A program made the translations under genes and the position numbers. A stretch of 64,000 nt of DNA from Streptomyces sp. NBC_01717 (lineage in GTDB: Bacteria; Actinomycetota; Actinomycetes; Streptomycetales; Streptomycetaceae), in assembly GCF_036248255.1 (NCBI RefSeq), contig NZ_CP109178.1:9057001-9121000 (forward strand). Reading direction: 5' to 3'. The notes beneath the pieces were generated by a model. That model had not been told where the DNA came from, searched no databases, and saw only the letters and a list, made by a program, of their open reading frames with translations. Of the stretch, positions 34,195 to 49,236 are shown in pieces. Every line of letters begins with the position of its first letter. Positions within the stretch are counted from its first letter, which is position 1.

Positions 34195-35289
34195 GTGGCA
34201 AGGCTGGGAGCGGCGTGGAATTGGGTGGGGAAGCGGGGCCGCCTGCTGCCGGCCATCCTGCTTCTCATTGCCGTATTGATTGACCTCAGCACGCCTCGCA
34301 CCGTCAGCGCTGCGGCCCTCTATGCGGCTGCGATCTTGTCGGCCGCTCCACTGCTGTCTCTGCGGGGCACCGTTCTCACCGGAGTGTTTGCGCTCCTCAT
34401 GGACTGGATGATGTTCCGCTATTTCGGCTATCGCCGGAGTGCGATCGCGATCAGCGAGCTGATCATGGTTGCGACAGTGACCGTGGTCGCAGGCTTCCTC
34501 AATCGCGTCTTGTACCACCGGAAAATGCAGCTGGAGTCCGTACGTGACATTGCCGCGGCTGTTCAGCGTGCTGTCCTGCCACACCCTCCGGACAGAATCG
34601 GTCCGCTGCGCTTTGCCGCACGTTACGAGGCTGCTCAGGCGGATGCGCAGATCGGCGGGGACCTCTACGTAGTGGTCGACACTCCGTTCGGCGTGCGCTG
34701 CGTCATCGGCGATGTGCGTGGCAAGGGGATAGGGGCAGTCAGGGCGGTCGCGCTCGGCATCGGGACTTTTCGGGAGGCAGCCGTGCACGAGCCCACCCTG
34801 ACCGGTCTCGTGGAACGGCTGGAGCAGGCCCTCGTCCTCGAGGCTCAGCAGTCAGGGATCCTGACCGAGCTCGAAGGGTTCGTCACCGGCGTAGTGGTCG
34901 AGTTCCCCCGGTGGGGAGACAAAGTTCGGTTGGTCAACCGCGGCCACCCGGCGCCCCTGCTCATCGTGGGAGACACGGTGCAGTATGTCGAGCCCGGTAG
35001 GCGAAGTTTGCCCCTGGGCTATGGGGCCCTCGACGCCGCCCCTGAGTGCGTCGACACGGTGACGTTCCCCGAGGGGGCCACTTTGCTGCTCTACACCGAT
35101 GGACTCATCGAAGCCCGGGACGAGACGGGTACCTTTTACGATCCGATCGGCAAGTGCACGGGCCATCGCTATGCCGACCCGGATGCTCTACTCGACGCTC
35201 TGATTGCCGACCACTGCCGACACACCGGTGGCCGGAGAACTGATGACATGGCGCTGCTGGCCATCACCCATGCACCCAACAACCCGTGA
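34195..35289 (+). CDS. Membrane-anchored SpoIIE-type PP2C phosphatase
   Basis: 364 residues. Three or four membrane helices (residues 18-105: LLPAILLLIAVLIDL, LYAAAILSAAPLLSL, IMVATVTVVAGFLN) are followed by a short linker (IAAAVQRAVLPHPP) and a PP2C domain with all metal Asp motifs: AQIGGDLYVVV, IGDVRGKGIGA, LLLYTDGLIEARD and RTDDMALLAI. Such proteins dephosphorylate anti-anti-sigma factors of the STAS type in partner switching. GTG 34195 follows TCAGGAG. No sigma or STAS partner is nearby. Confidence 0.9.
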   Translation: MARLGAAWNWVGKRGRLLPAILLLIAVLIDLSTPRTVSAAALYAAAILSAAPLLSLRGTVLTGVFALLMDWMMFRYFGYRRSAIAISELIMVATVTVVAGFLNRVLYHRKMQLESVRDIAAAVQRAVLPHPPDRIGPLRFAARYEAAQADAQIGGDLYVVVDTPFGVRCVIGDVRGKGIGAVRAVALGIGTFREAAVHEPTLTGLVERLEQALVLEAQQSGILTELEGFVTGVVVEFPRWGDKVRLVNRGHPAPLLIVGDTVQYVEPGRRSLPLGYGALDAAPECVDTVTFPEGATLLLYTDGLIEARDETGTFYDPIGKCTGHRYADPDALLDALIADHCRHTGGRRTDDMALLAITHAPNNP

Positions 35290-35628
35290 CCGATGAGCGT
35301 CCGCTAGGCGCGCTCCGACCTTCGATGGCGTCGGCACCTCGCTGACGTCAAGGGGGAGCCCGAGACCGGATCACGGCGGCAGACCCTCACGACCTCCGTG
35401 ACAAGCTACCGAGTGCCGTAGCCGTCTGCGCGTTCCTGGGCTGCACGAGGATGCTCCGGTCCCGATCAGCGAGTCCCGTTTCTCGGCGACGAGTTGCTCG
35501 CAAGCGACACGTCCCGGAGTCCGGAAGCCACGTCCGCTGGGGCACCTGATATCGCGCCGCCGCGCCCGGCGCGGGCATACTCGGGCCCTGCGGGCGCATC
35601 GGCACCCGCGAGCAGCCGGAGGTGCGCG
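35290..35628. other. Intergenic stretch without recognisable features
   Basis: 339 bases between the phosphatase and the LacI gene. Frames here are short or antisense, and no convincing promoter dyad or RNA was seen apart from the GGAGG ribosome site of the LacI gene at its right end. Confidence 0.5.
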
Positions 35629-36633
35629 ATGGTGTCGTTGTCGGGGACGGAACCCAGGAAGGTCACGATCAATGACGTCGCCAGGTCCGCCGGGGTGTCC
35701 CGTCAGACCGTGTCGCGGGCGCTCAACGACAAGGACGAGATCGACGGCTCCACCAAACAGCGCGTGCTCGACGCCGCCCATGAGCTCGGCTACCGGCCGA
35801 GCCGGTTCGCCCGCGGTCTGGTCCGGCAGGACACCACCACCATCGGGCTGGTGATCCCGGACCTGCTCAACCCGTTCTTCACCGAGGTCGCCGCGGGCGC
35901 TCTGGAGGCGGCCCGCGCCCGCGGCTGGCATGTCGTCGTATACGACACCGCGGACAGGGCCGAAGAGGAACTCGGTACGCTGCAGGTGATCGCCTCGCAA
36001 GTGGATGCGGTCGTGGGCTACTTCAGCTGTTCCGAGGACGAACTCGAGCTGTTCACCCGCGGTGTCCCGGTGGTGCTCATCGGCCGTGAGCACCACACGG
36101 CGCGGTTCAGCTCGATCCGGATCGACGGCGAGGCGGGCGTCCATGCCGCGGTCGCGCACCTGGTCGCCGCAGGCCATGAACTCATCGGCATGCTCGACCA
36201 CGACGGCCGCACCGAGCCGAGCATCCGGCGCGAGTGGTTCACCACGGCCGCGGCGGCGTACGGGATCGAAGCCGGCATGGTGGTCGGCGCGGACCAGTCG
36301 GCCGACGGCGGCGGAGAGGCGCTCAAGACCCTGCTCACCGCCCATCCCGATGTCACCGCAGTCTTCACCTTCAACGACATCATCGCGATCGGCGTCCTGC
36401 GCGAGGCGCGCCGGCTCGGCAGGAGCGTTCCGCAGGATCTCGCCGTGATCGGCTTCGACGGCCTGCAGCTCGGATCCCTCGTCGAGCCCCCACTCTCCAG
36501 CATCGCGCTCGACACGCGAAAGCTCGGCGCGCTCGCCATCGACCAGGTCGCACGGCTGCTGACCGGGATGAACCCGCTCGGGGCCGACGACCTCGTCGTC
36601 CGGGCCGAGCTGCGGTTGGGCGGGTCCGCTTAA
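35629..36633 (+). CDS. LacI-family repressor of the glycan operon
   Basis: 334 residues. The helix-turn-helix and hinge helix (VTINDVARSAGVSRQTVSRA, YRPSRFARGL; residues 11-62) precede a periplasmic-binding-like sugar domain (TTIGLVIPDLLNPFFTEVAAG ... FTFNDIIAIGVLREARRLG ... IGFDGLQLGSL). ATG 35629 follows CGGAGG. It lies directly upstream of the transporter and glycosidase genes in the same direction. The repeated dyads at 36708-36779 are its likely operators. The inducer should be a product of mannoside or galactoside breakdown. Confidence 0.9.
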   Translation: MVSLSGTEPRKVTINDVARSAGVSRQTVSRALNDKDEIDGSTKQRVLDAAHELGYRPSRFARGLVRQDTTTIGLVIPDLLNPFFTEVAAGALEAARARGWHVVVYDTADRAEEELGTLQVIASQVDAVVGYFSCSEDELELFTRGVPVVLIGREHHTARFSSIRIDGEAGVHAAVAHLVAAGHELIGMLDHDGRTEPSIRREWFTTAAAAYGIEAGMVVGADQSADGGGEALKTLLTAHPDVTAVFTFNDIIAIGVLREARRLGRSVPQDLAVIGFDGLQLGSLVEPPLSSIALDTRKLGALAIDQVARLLTGMNPLGADDLVVRAELRLGGSA

Positions 36634-36663
36634 CCTGCCGGACTCGTGCGTGACCCGAAAGCC

Positions 36664-36693
36664 TTGACACTCGACCGCACACGAGAGCACACT
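36664..36693 (+). promoter_or_regulatory. Promoter of the glycan transport operon
   Basis: A consensus TTGACA (36664-36669), 18-base spacer and CACACT (36688-36693) as a weak -10. The start would be near 36700, immediately before the 12-bp repeat array. Confidence 0.45.
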
Positions 36694-36707
36694 TCCGAGC
36701 AATTCAC

Positions 36708-36779
36708 AACGCTCCCGTGCACGTTCCCGTGAACGCTCCCGTGAACGCTCACGGGAACGCTCACGGGAACGCTCACGGG
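36708..36779 (+). repeat. Six-unit 12-bp array, candidate LacI operator cluster
   Basis: Consecutive 12-mers: AACGCTCCCGTG, CACGTTCCCGTG, AACGCTCCCGTG, then AACGCTCACGGG three times. The change of unit in the middle creates a perfect dyad CCCGTGA-ACGC-TCACGGG and longer imperfect ones. The array lies just downstream of the promoter and 145 bases before the binding-protein gene, a position where a repressor would block transcription. Confidence 0.7.
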
Positions 36780-36924
36780 AACGGGTCTGCTGATTCCCGC
36801 CACGGCGCTCGGCGCTTGAACCGACACCGTTGCGTCCTGTCCATTCCAACCAGAAGGCATCCGCCCGAGGTGTCACCGTCGACCCGTCCAGCGCCGTCGC
36901 CAGTCGTTCTCTGGTAAGGAAATT

Positions 36925-38259
36925 ATGAGCAACACAGTCACGCGCATCCGCCTCGCCGTCGTCGCCGCGGCAGCCAGTGTCGCCGTACTCGCCGGGTGCT
37001 CGTCGCCCGCTCCGTCGGGTGATGCATCCGCAGCCTCCTGCGAGCCCGCGAAGGGCAAGGTCACCCTCGAGTACTGGAACACGGTTCCGGGCATGGACCA
37101 GGTCGTCGCCCTGTGGAACAAGAAGAACCCGAACATCCAGGTTGAGATGAAGAACATCTCCAACGACCAGTACGGCACCATCGGTAATGCCCTCAAGGCG
37201 GGCAAGGCGCCGGAGCTCGCGCAGGTCGGTTACGACGAACTCCCCTTCCTGCGCACCCAGAACGCCTTCGTCGACGCCTCGGCCTGCTCGGCGGCCACCG
37301 CGGTCAAGTCGAAGTTCGTGCCGTGGACCTGGTCGCAGTCCAGCTTCGGCGGCACCGGGGTGTTCGCCTTCCCGCAGGACACCGGCCCGATGGCCCTCTA
37401 CGTGCGCAGCGACATCTTCACGAAGCACGGTCTCGAGATTCCGAAGACCTGGGACGAGTACGCGGCGGATGCGCAGAAGCTGCACAAGGCAGACCCCAAC
37501 CTCAGCATCACGTTCTTCGACCCGAACAACGCCGAGTGGTTCAACGGACTCCTCTGGCAGAACAACGCCGAGATGTACAAGTACTCCGGCGACAAGTGGC
37601 ACGTCACTGCCGCATCGGACCAGAGCAAGCAGGTCGCCGAGTACTGGCAGAAGCTGATCGACGCCAAGCTCGTTCGCACCGACCTCGCGCACGGTTCGAC
37701 CCAGATGTACACCGCGTACCAGAAGAACCAGATTGCCAGTTACGTCGGCGCCGCATGGGGCTACAGCATGTTCCGCGACAACCTGCCCAAGCAGGCCGGC
37801 AAGTGGTCGATCGTTCCGATGCCGACATGGGGTTCGAGCGCCGCCTCCGGCGACTGGGGCGGATCCACCGTCGCGTTCATGAAGGGGAACACGCATCTGT
37901 ACGAGTCGGTCAAGTTCAACTCCTGGCTGAACACCGACCCGGAAGCCCTCGCGCTGGAGAACAAGCTGGGTGGCCTCTACCCGGCAGCCACTGCCGGTTC
38001 GGAGCTCCCCGCACTCTCGCAGGGCGTCGAGTACTACAACAACGAGAAGATCTTCGACGTCTTCGCTGAATCGTCCAAGAACATCGACACCGACTTCTCC
38101 TGGGGCCCTACCCAGAAGACGGTGAACCTGGCACTTCAGGATGCGATGGCCAAGGCAGCAGCCGGCGACGGCACGCTCAACGACGCGCTCTCGGCCGCCC
38201 AGGCGACCGCGCTGAAGTCGATGAAGGATCAGTCAATCCCGGCTGTTGCGGGCAAGTGA
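36925..38259 (+). CDS. ABC sugar transporter, substrate-binding lipoprotein
   Basis: 444 residues with lipoprotein signal VAVLAGCSS (Cys 25). The mature protein is a family-1 extracellular sugar-binding protein: VTLEYWNTVPGMDQVVALWN, GNALKAGKAPELAQVGYDEL, FAFPQDTGPMALYVRSDIF, IPKTWDEYAADAQKL and GDWGGSTVAFMKGN. It is anchored outside the membrane and delivers oligosaccharides to the two permeases that follow. ATG 36925 follows AAGGAAATT. The sugar is probably a mannose- or galactose-containing glycan, judged from the two glycosidases. Confidence 0.92.
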   Translation: MSNTVTRIRLAVVAAAASVAVLAGCSSPAPSGDASAASCEPAKGKVTLEYWNTVPGMDQVVALWNKKNPNIQVEMKNISNDQYGTIGNALKAGKAPELAQVGYDELPFLRTQNAFVDASACSAATAVKSKFVPWTWSQSSFGGTGVFAFPQDTGPMALYVRSDIFTKHGLEIPKTWDEYAADAQKLHKADPNLSITFFDPNNAEWFNGLLWQNNAEMYKYSGDKWHVTAASDQSKQVAEYWQKLIDAKLVRTDLAHGSTQMYTAYQKNQIASYVGAAWGYSMFRDNLPKQAGKWSIVPMPTWGSSAASGDWGGSTVAFMKGNTHLYESVKFNSWLNTDPEALALENKLGGLYPAATAGSELPALSQGVEYYNNEKIFDVFAESSKNIDTDFSWGPTQKTVNLALQDAMAKAAAGDGTLNDALSAAQATALKSMKDQSIPAVAGK

Positions 38260-38266
38260 CTGCAGC

Positions 38267-39214
38267 ATGACTGACATCGCAACCCGCGCGAACCGCGTGG
38301 TGGCGGAGACAGGGGGCCGCCGCCGTCACTACGGTGGCGGCCCCCGGGCGGGCACCATAGTCGCGTTCCTGACCCCGTTCTTCCTCCCGTTCGTGTTGTT
38401 CTACCTGGTGCCGGTCGGCTACGCGATCTGGCAGAGCTTCCTCGTCGTCCGCCGCACCGGCGGCCAGTACGGCACGTCGTACACGACCTTCGGCGGCTTC
38501 GAGCAGTACGCGCAGGTATTTCAGAACACCGAGTTCTGGTCCAGCATCGGGCGCATCGGACTGTTCGGCATCGTGCAGGTCCCGGTCATGCTGCTCGTCG
38601 CGCTGAGCATGGCGCTGCTGCTCGACACCCCCCTGCTGAAGATCAAGCCGTTCTTCCGCATCACGGCGTTCATGCCGTACGCCGTGCCCGGCGTCATAGC
38701 CGCGATCATGTGGTCGTACCTCTACTCGCCGCAGGTCAGCCCCCTCGTGGACGTGCTGAAGGGCATCGGCCTCCAGCCCGACTTCCTGGGCCCGGGCGCG
38801 GTGCTGTGGTCGGCGGCGAACGTCTCCACCTGGCTCTGGACCGGCTACAACATGCTGATCATGTACTCGGCACTGCAGTCGATCCCGCAGGAGCTCTACG
38901 AAGCCGCCAAGCTCGACGGTGCGAGCAACTGGGCGATCGCGTGGAAGGTCAAAGTCCCGATCATCGCCCCGTCAATCGTCCTCACGACGGTGTTCTCGAT
39001 CATCGGCACACTGCAGCTCTACGCCGAGCCGGCCGTGTTGCGCCAGATCTCGTCGAACATCTCGAGCACATATACACCGAACATGCTCGCGTATGCGGTG
39101 GCCTCCGGGAACAACTACCAGCAGGCCGCAGCGATCTCCGTGGTCATCGCCGTCATCACCTTCGTCTTGAGCTTCGGGTTCATGCGACTGACCTCGAAGA
39201 AGGCCGGACTGTGA
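38267..39214 (+). CDS. ABC sugar transporter permease (MalF-type)
   Basis: 315 residues, six membrane helices. The conserved EAA loop that contacts the ATPase is ELYEAAKLDGASNWAIAWKV followed by PIIAP. PFFLPFVLFYLVPVGYAIWQSF is the first helix. ATG 38267 is 8 bases after the binding-protein stop; its ribosome site is weak, so coupling is likely. The stop overlaps the next start (GTGA). Confidence 0.92.
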   Translation: MTDIATRANRVVAETGGRRRHYGGGPRAGTIVAFLTPFFLPFVLFYLVPVGYAIWQSFLVVRRTGGQYGTSYTTFGGFEQYAQVFQNTEFWSSIGRIGLFGIVQVPVMLLVALSMALLLDTPLLKIKPFFRITAFMPYAVPGVIAAIMWSYLYSPQVSPLVDVLKGIGLQPDFLGPGAVLWSAANVSTWLWTGYNMLIMYSALQSIPQELYEAAKLDGASNWAIAWKVKVPIIAPSIVLTTVFSIIGTLQLYAEPAVLRQISSNISSTYTPNMLAYAVASGNNYQQAAAISVVIAVITFVLSFGFMRLTSKKAGL

Positions 39215-40068
39215 GCAACCAGACCCTGATCCGCGAAAGCCGCGTCAGCCGCACGGCTGCCATGGCTCTGATGTTCCTCCTGGCGATCTACTTCCTGCTG
39301 CCGATCTACTTTCTGATCGTCGCGGCGACGAAACCGCAGGGCGACCTCGCCTCGACCAACGGGCTGGCGTTCTCGCACTTCGACCTGTTCAGCAACCTGG
39401 GCACCCTGTTCGGCCGCAGCGACGGAATCTTCGGGCGGTGGGCTCTGAACAGCGTGATCTACGCGGTGCTCGGCGCGGCCGTCGGAACCCTGATCTCCGC
39501 GCTGTGCGGCTACGCGCTCGCCAAGTTCAAGTTCCGGGGCCGCGAGTTCCTGTTCTCCGTCATCCTCGGTGGCGTCCTCGTTCCCACCACCGCGCTCGCG
39601 CTCCCGCTGTTCCTTCTGTTCTCGGCGACCGGGATCGTCAACACCTACCTCGCGGTGTTCCTGCCCAGCATCGTCAGCCCGTTCGGCGTCTACCTCGCCC
39701 GCATCTTCACCGCCGCCGCCGTCCCCGAGGAGATCCTCGAGTCGGCGCGCCTGGACGGCGCCGGCGAGTTCCGCACGTTCTTCTCGGTGGCGATCAGGCT
39801 GATGGCGCCGTCGCTGGTGACCATCTTCCTGTTCCAGTTCGTCGCCATCTGGAACAACTTCTTCCTACCGATGGTGATGCTGCAGAAGGAGTCGCTCTTC
39901 CCGATCACGCTCGGCCTCTACCAGTGGAACGGCCAGACAGCCCGTGCCCCACTGCTTCAGGAATCCGTGATCACCGGCTCGCTGGTCTCGATCGTGCCCG
40001 TGATCATCGTCTTCATCCTCCTCCAGCGGTTCTGGCGCACCGGGCTCGCCTCCGGCTCTCTCAAGTAG
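39211..40068 (+). CDS. ABC sugar transporter permease (MalG-type)
   Basis: 285 residues, six membrane helices, with the EAA loop read as EEILESARLDGAGEFRTFFS and the following IRLMAPSLVTIF. GTG 39211 overlaps the stop of the first permease. It ends 60 bases before the mannosidase gene. No ATP-binding subunit is encoded in the operon; in Streptomyces several such importers share the ATPase MsiK. Confidence 0.92.
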   Translation: MSNQTLIRESRVSRTAAMALMFLLAIYFLLPIYFLIVAATKPQGDLASTNGLAFSHFDLFSNLGTLFGRSDGIFGRWALNSVIYAVLGAAVGTLISALCGYALAKFKFRGREFLFSVILGGVLVPTTALALPLFLLFSATGIVNTYLAVFLPSIVSPFGVYLARIFTAAAVPEEILESARLDGAGEFRTFFSVAIRLMAPSLVTIFLFQFVAIWNNFFLPMVMLQKESLFPITLGLYQWNGQTARAPLLQESVITGSLVSIVPVIIVFILLQRFWRTGLASGSLK

Positions 40069-40127
40069 CTCCGCACCCCTGCGCTTTTGCCTCCCACGTC
40101 ACCCGCCAATAGAAGGTCCCTCGCGCT

Positions 40128-45960
<5,833 letters not shown>

Positions 45961-46094
45961 AGTACGTGCCGCACCGCCCGGCTGGGTGGGAGATGGCCGC
46001 ACGGGCCTGACTGGGCTTCACAACCCGGTCAGCTCGCGCGACCTCTGCCGTGTCCGCACCCGTGAGAGGGCCATCGGTTGCGGGGGTCGGCTTG

Positions 46095-46283
46095 TCAGGA
46101 TCCGCCGCATTCGCTGTTGTCGCCGCCGGACCGGCACAGCGCGCCCGGGTTGATGGAGGGGGAGGTCGGGGCGGGCTGTGGGTGCGTGTTGCGGTCTGCG
46201 TCGTTCATTCCGATGACGGCCATCAGGACCAGGGCCAGGCCGGCGAGGACTTGGGCATCGATGCTGATGATGGCGCGGGCCAT
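46095..46283 (-). CDS. Possible small membrane protein
   Basis: 62 residues with one hydrophobic helix (IDAQVLAGLALVLMAVIGM) and a polar Pro/Ser/Gly tail with two Cys (ALCRSGGDNSECGGS). Codon use is strongly coding-like on the minus strand, and the coding character continues a little upstream of ATG 46283 (SSQVVLVSALPLF), so the true start may be earlier or lost. Not recognised. Confidence 0.35.
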   Translation of the reverse strand: MARAIISIDAQVLAGLALVLMAVIGMNDADRNTHPQPAPTSPSINPGALCRSGGDNSECGGS

Positions 46284-46640
46284 GAACAAGGGGAGGGCGG
46301 AGACCAGGACGACCTGTGAGCTGGTTGAAGCAGTGTTCGACAGGAAATGCCGTCTGTCTGGGCGGACCGGTACTTCGAATGGGTGTGAGACGTCCAAGGC
46401 CCGCGGAGGGCATCAACCATGGCTGCTCACCCCCCGGTGACCATCACCCTCACCTGGTTTGGCGCCACGGTTGCCCGAACCGTGACGCCAAGCCGACGCG
46501 CAGGCACTACCGGACGAATTGGGTTACGGGGACCAATGTGAGACCAAATGTAGTGTTCTGCGCCCAATGGTCGTGCCGCTGGTCACGCCTAGCGTCGTTC
46601 TCACTGACGCAGTGGGATCCCCGGTCAGAGGGAGCGGGAC

Positions 46641-47333
46641 ATGAAGGCGACACATGGCACAGCAGTCGACCCGGGCCGGACCGTGCCACACGGCGCTTTG
46701 TCGAGCGGTAACGGAAAACCGTCCGGCGTGGAGCCGCGGGTACTGGGCGGACCGGAGCACTCCGACTACTACCTGCTGGACAACCTGCTCACCGACGAGC
46801 AGCGAGCCCTCCGCGAGCAGGTCCGCGAGTTCATGGACCGGGAGGTCATCCTGATCATCAATCCGTATTGGGAGCGGGCGGAGTTCCCCTTCGAGTGGTG
46901 CCCAAGCTGGCGCGGCTGGACATCGCGGGTTTCCAGATTTCCGGATACGGCTGCCCGGCGATGAGCAATGTGACGGCCGGCCTGGTGATTCTCGAGCCGG
47001 CTCATCCAGTACCGGCGGTCCCGGATGCTTGCGGACATCACCGACATGCTGTGCATGCAGTACCGGCTCAGCCAGCTCCTCGACGAGGGCGATTACTCGA
47101 TGCCACGGGTCGTGCCGGCCAAGATGCACTACATCGAACGAGCCCGGGCCATCCTCGCCGACGCCCGCGACATGCTCGGCGGCAACGGGATCCTGCTCGA
47201 CTACCACGTGGCCCGGCACCTGTGCGACATCGAGGCCATCGACACCTACGAGGGCACCGACACCGTGCAGGCGCTGATCGTCGGCCGCGACATCAACGGC
47301 TACAACGCCTTCGTGCCCGTGTCCGGCCACTGA
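46641..47333 (+). pseudogene. Glutaryl-CoA dehydrogenase-like gene, frameshifted and internally deleted
   Basis: Starts well: YYLLDNLLTDEQRALREQVR, EFMDREV, INPYWERAEFPFE. Near 46,890 the frame shifts and continues PKLARLDIAGFQISGYGCPA. About 200 codons are then missing, and the C-terminal end follows from 47,025: LADITDMLCMQYRLSQLLDE, ADARDMLGGNGILLDYHVAR, DTYEGTDTVQALIVGRDI. The ends match glutaryl-CoA dehydrogenases of the acyl-CoA dehydrogenase family. The catalytic Glu region is absent, so no enzyme is made. Confidence 0.85.
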
Positions 47334-47414
47334 CCCGGCCTGTATCGCGCGGCGCCCCGTGGCAGCGGGGCAATTCCGGGCATCGCGCGACTTCACTGAG
47401 GAGAAGGAGCAGTC

Positions 47415-48632
47415 ATGAGCAACACGCCCCTCCTGGAGGGACTGCACGTCGTCGATCTCGCGAGCTTCATAGCCGGGCCCGCCGCAGCCACCCTGCTCGG
47501 TGACTTCGGCGCCGACGTCGTCAAGGTGGAACCACCGCACGTGGGCGACGCATACCGTGCGCTCAGCCGTATCCCTCCCAACCCTCAGGTCGAAGGGGTC
47601 AACTACCCCTGGCAGCTGGACAACCGCAACAAGCGCAGCATTGCGCTCAACCTCAAGTCGCCCGCATCCGGTCCGGTGCTCGAGCGTCTGGTGCGGTGGG
47701 CCGATGTGTTGGTGACCAACTTCCCGCCGCGAACGCGGGCCGGTCTGGGCCTGGGGTACGACGCTCTGGCGTCCCTCAACCCCCGGCTGATCTGCGCCGA
47801 TGTCACCGGCTTCGGCGAGGAAGGTCCGGATGCGCAGTTGCCTGGCTTCGGCGTGACGGCGTACTGGGCGCGCAGCGGCCTGATGGACCTCACACGCCAA
47901 AGGGACGTGCCGCCGGCCATGAACGCGTTCGGATCGGGTGATCACTCCACGGCGATCACTCTCTTCGCCGGGATCATGACCGCGCTGTACCGGCGGGAGA
48001 GGACCGGCCAGGGCGCGCGCGTCACGGCCTCACTGCTCGCCGAAGGCGCCTGGGCGGCGGGCATGTGGCTGCAGGCCGTACTGGTCGGGGCGAAGGCGCC
48101 CCGCCCCATCGACCGGTCCGACCCGCCCAACGCGCTGGGGAACATGTACCGCACGGCCGACGACCGCTGGATCGTCCTCGTCTTCGTCAACGAGGACAAG
48201 CAGGTCCCGCCCTTCCTCGAGGCCATCGGCCACCCCGAGGCAGCGAAGAACCCGCGCTACGCCGACACTCCGGGCCGCCGCGCCCACGCCGCTGAGATCG
48301 CCGCCCTGCTGGACAAGACATTTGCGGCCCGCTCGCTGGCCGAGTGGCGTGAGGTGCTCGACGCCGCGGGCCTCACGTATGGAGTCGTCCAGACGCTCGA
48401 AGAGTGCGCCCAGGATCCCCAGCTCCTCGCCAACCGGGTGTTCGTGCCGATCGACGACGGCAGCGACGAGGCGCACCTGACCATCGACAGTCCCGTCCGG
48501 CTGGACCAGGAACACAAGGTCCGTCCGGGCCCTGCCCCCGATCTGGGCGAACACACCGATTCCGTGCTCCGTGAGCTCGGCTTCGACGCTGCCGGAATCA
48601 AGGAGCTGCGCAAGGCCGAAGCCATCGACTGA
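47415..48632 (+). CDS. Class III (CaiB/BaiF) CoA-transferase
   Basis: 405 residues, intact. The N-terminus LLEGLHVVDLASFIAGPAAA and GDFGADVVKVEPP is the family signature. The catalytic Asp is in FGSGDHSTAITL (about residue 176). Class III enzymes exchange CoA between acids; next to a glutaryl-CoA dehydrogenase the usual partner is succinate--glutarate CoA-transferase. ATG 47415 follows GAGGAGAAGGAG. Both flanking enzymes are broken, so its present substrate is doubtful. Only weakly similar to the formyl-CoA transferase at 9618. Confidence 0.88.
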   Translation: MSNTPLLEGLHVVDLASFIAGPAAATLLGDFGADVVKVEPPHVGDAYRALSRIPPNPQVEGVNYPWQLDNRNKRSIALNLKSPASGPVLERLVRWADVLVTNFPPRTRAGLGLGYDALASLNPRLICADVTGFGEEGPDAQLPGFGVTAYWARSGLMDLTRQRDVPPAMNAFGSGDHSTAITLFAGIMTALYRRERTGQGARVTASLLAEGAWAAGMWLQAVLVGAKAPRPIDRSDPPNALGNMYRTADDRWIVLVFVNEDKQVPPFLEAIGHPEAAKNPRYADTPGRRAHAAEIAALLDKTFAARSLAEWREVLDAAGLTYGVVQTLEECAQDPQLLANRVFVPIDDGSDEAHLTIDSPVRLDQEHKVRPGPAPDLGEHTDSVLRELGFDAAGIKELRKAEAID

Positions 48633-48671
48633 GGCCACAGCTCAGCAGCACCATGGAGGAAGAGAAGCACC

Positions 48672-48833
48672 ATGATGACCACGGCCACGGACCCGCCCGG
48701 CGTACGGACCGAGGAGAACGAAGGCATCTTCGTGATCACGATCGACCGGTCGAAGTCCCGCAACGCCGGCGACGGGGCCGCCGCCAGGGCGCCGGCCGCC
48801 GCCGTCGACCGCCTGGGGTCCCGCAACGAGCCA
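48672..48833 (+). pseudogene. Enoyl-CoA hydratase (crotonase) N-terminal remnant
   Basis: After GAGGAAGAGAAGC, ATG 48672 opens VRTEENEGIFVITIDRSKSR, NAGDGAAARAPAAAVDR, the first 45 residues of a crotonase-family protein (the NAxD motif reads NAGD). Homology then stops. It was the third gene of the acyl-CoA operon. The remaining gap to 49,236 has no recognisable gene. Confidence 0.65.
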
Positions 48834-49236
48834 TGTTGTAGGGCACGAGCCCGCACGGTCCGGCCCGGACACCAACCATGGCCCGGGGGCGAGGGACCGG
48901 GGTGGTTCGTCACCGGTGGCATCCGGGGGTTGAGCCGAGGCGACGGACCTACGCTTGCGCCGGGATGCTGCCCACCTCGCGGCCGGCCGGATCCACCCTG
49001 ACGCCGCGCGCACGCAGTCGTACCTCAATCCTCGAGAGTGGTTCGTGACCTCTGATGACCGCCGACGGATTGGTCCATCGGCACCAATTCCACCTCGGAA
49101 GTTGTATTGCGCGCCCAGTGGCTTCCGCGCGCTCCACGCCTAGGCTCTGCTGACTGACGGAAACCGTCCGGCGTTCGGCCTGGGGGATCGACTGGCCTTT
49201 GGCCCGCTGTTCGAGAACCCCCGAGGGGCGATCGCG

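Noticed and set aside
36708..36779. CRISPR array
   Set aside because: Units are 12 bp and contiguous without spacers, and no cas gene is present; an operator or minisatellite is the better reading.
35371..37896. 841-residue open frame on the minus strand
   Set aside because: Antisense to the LacI and substrate-binding genes; repetitive RERSRERSRER part comes from the 12-bp array; no family resemblance.
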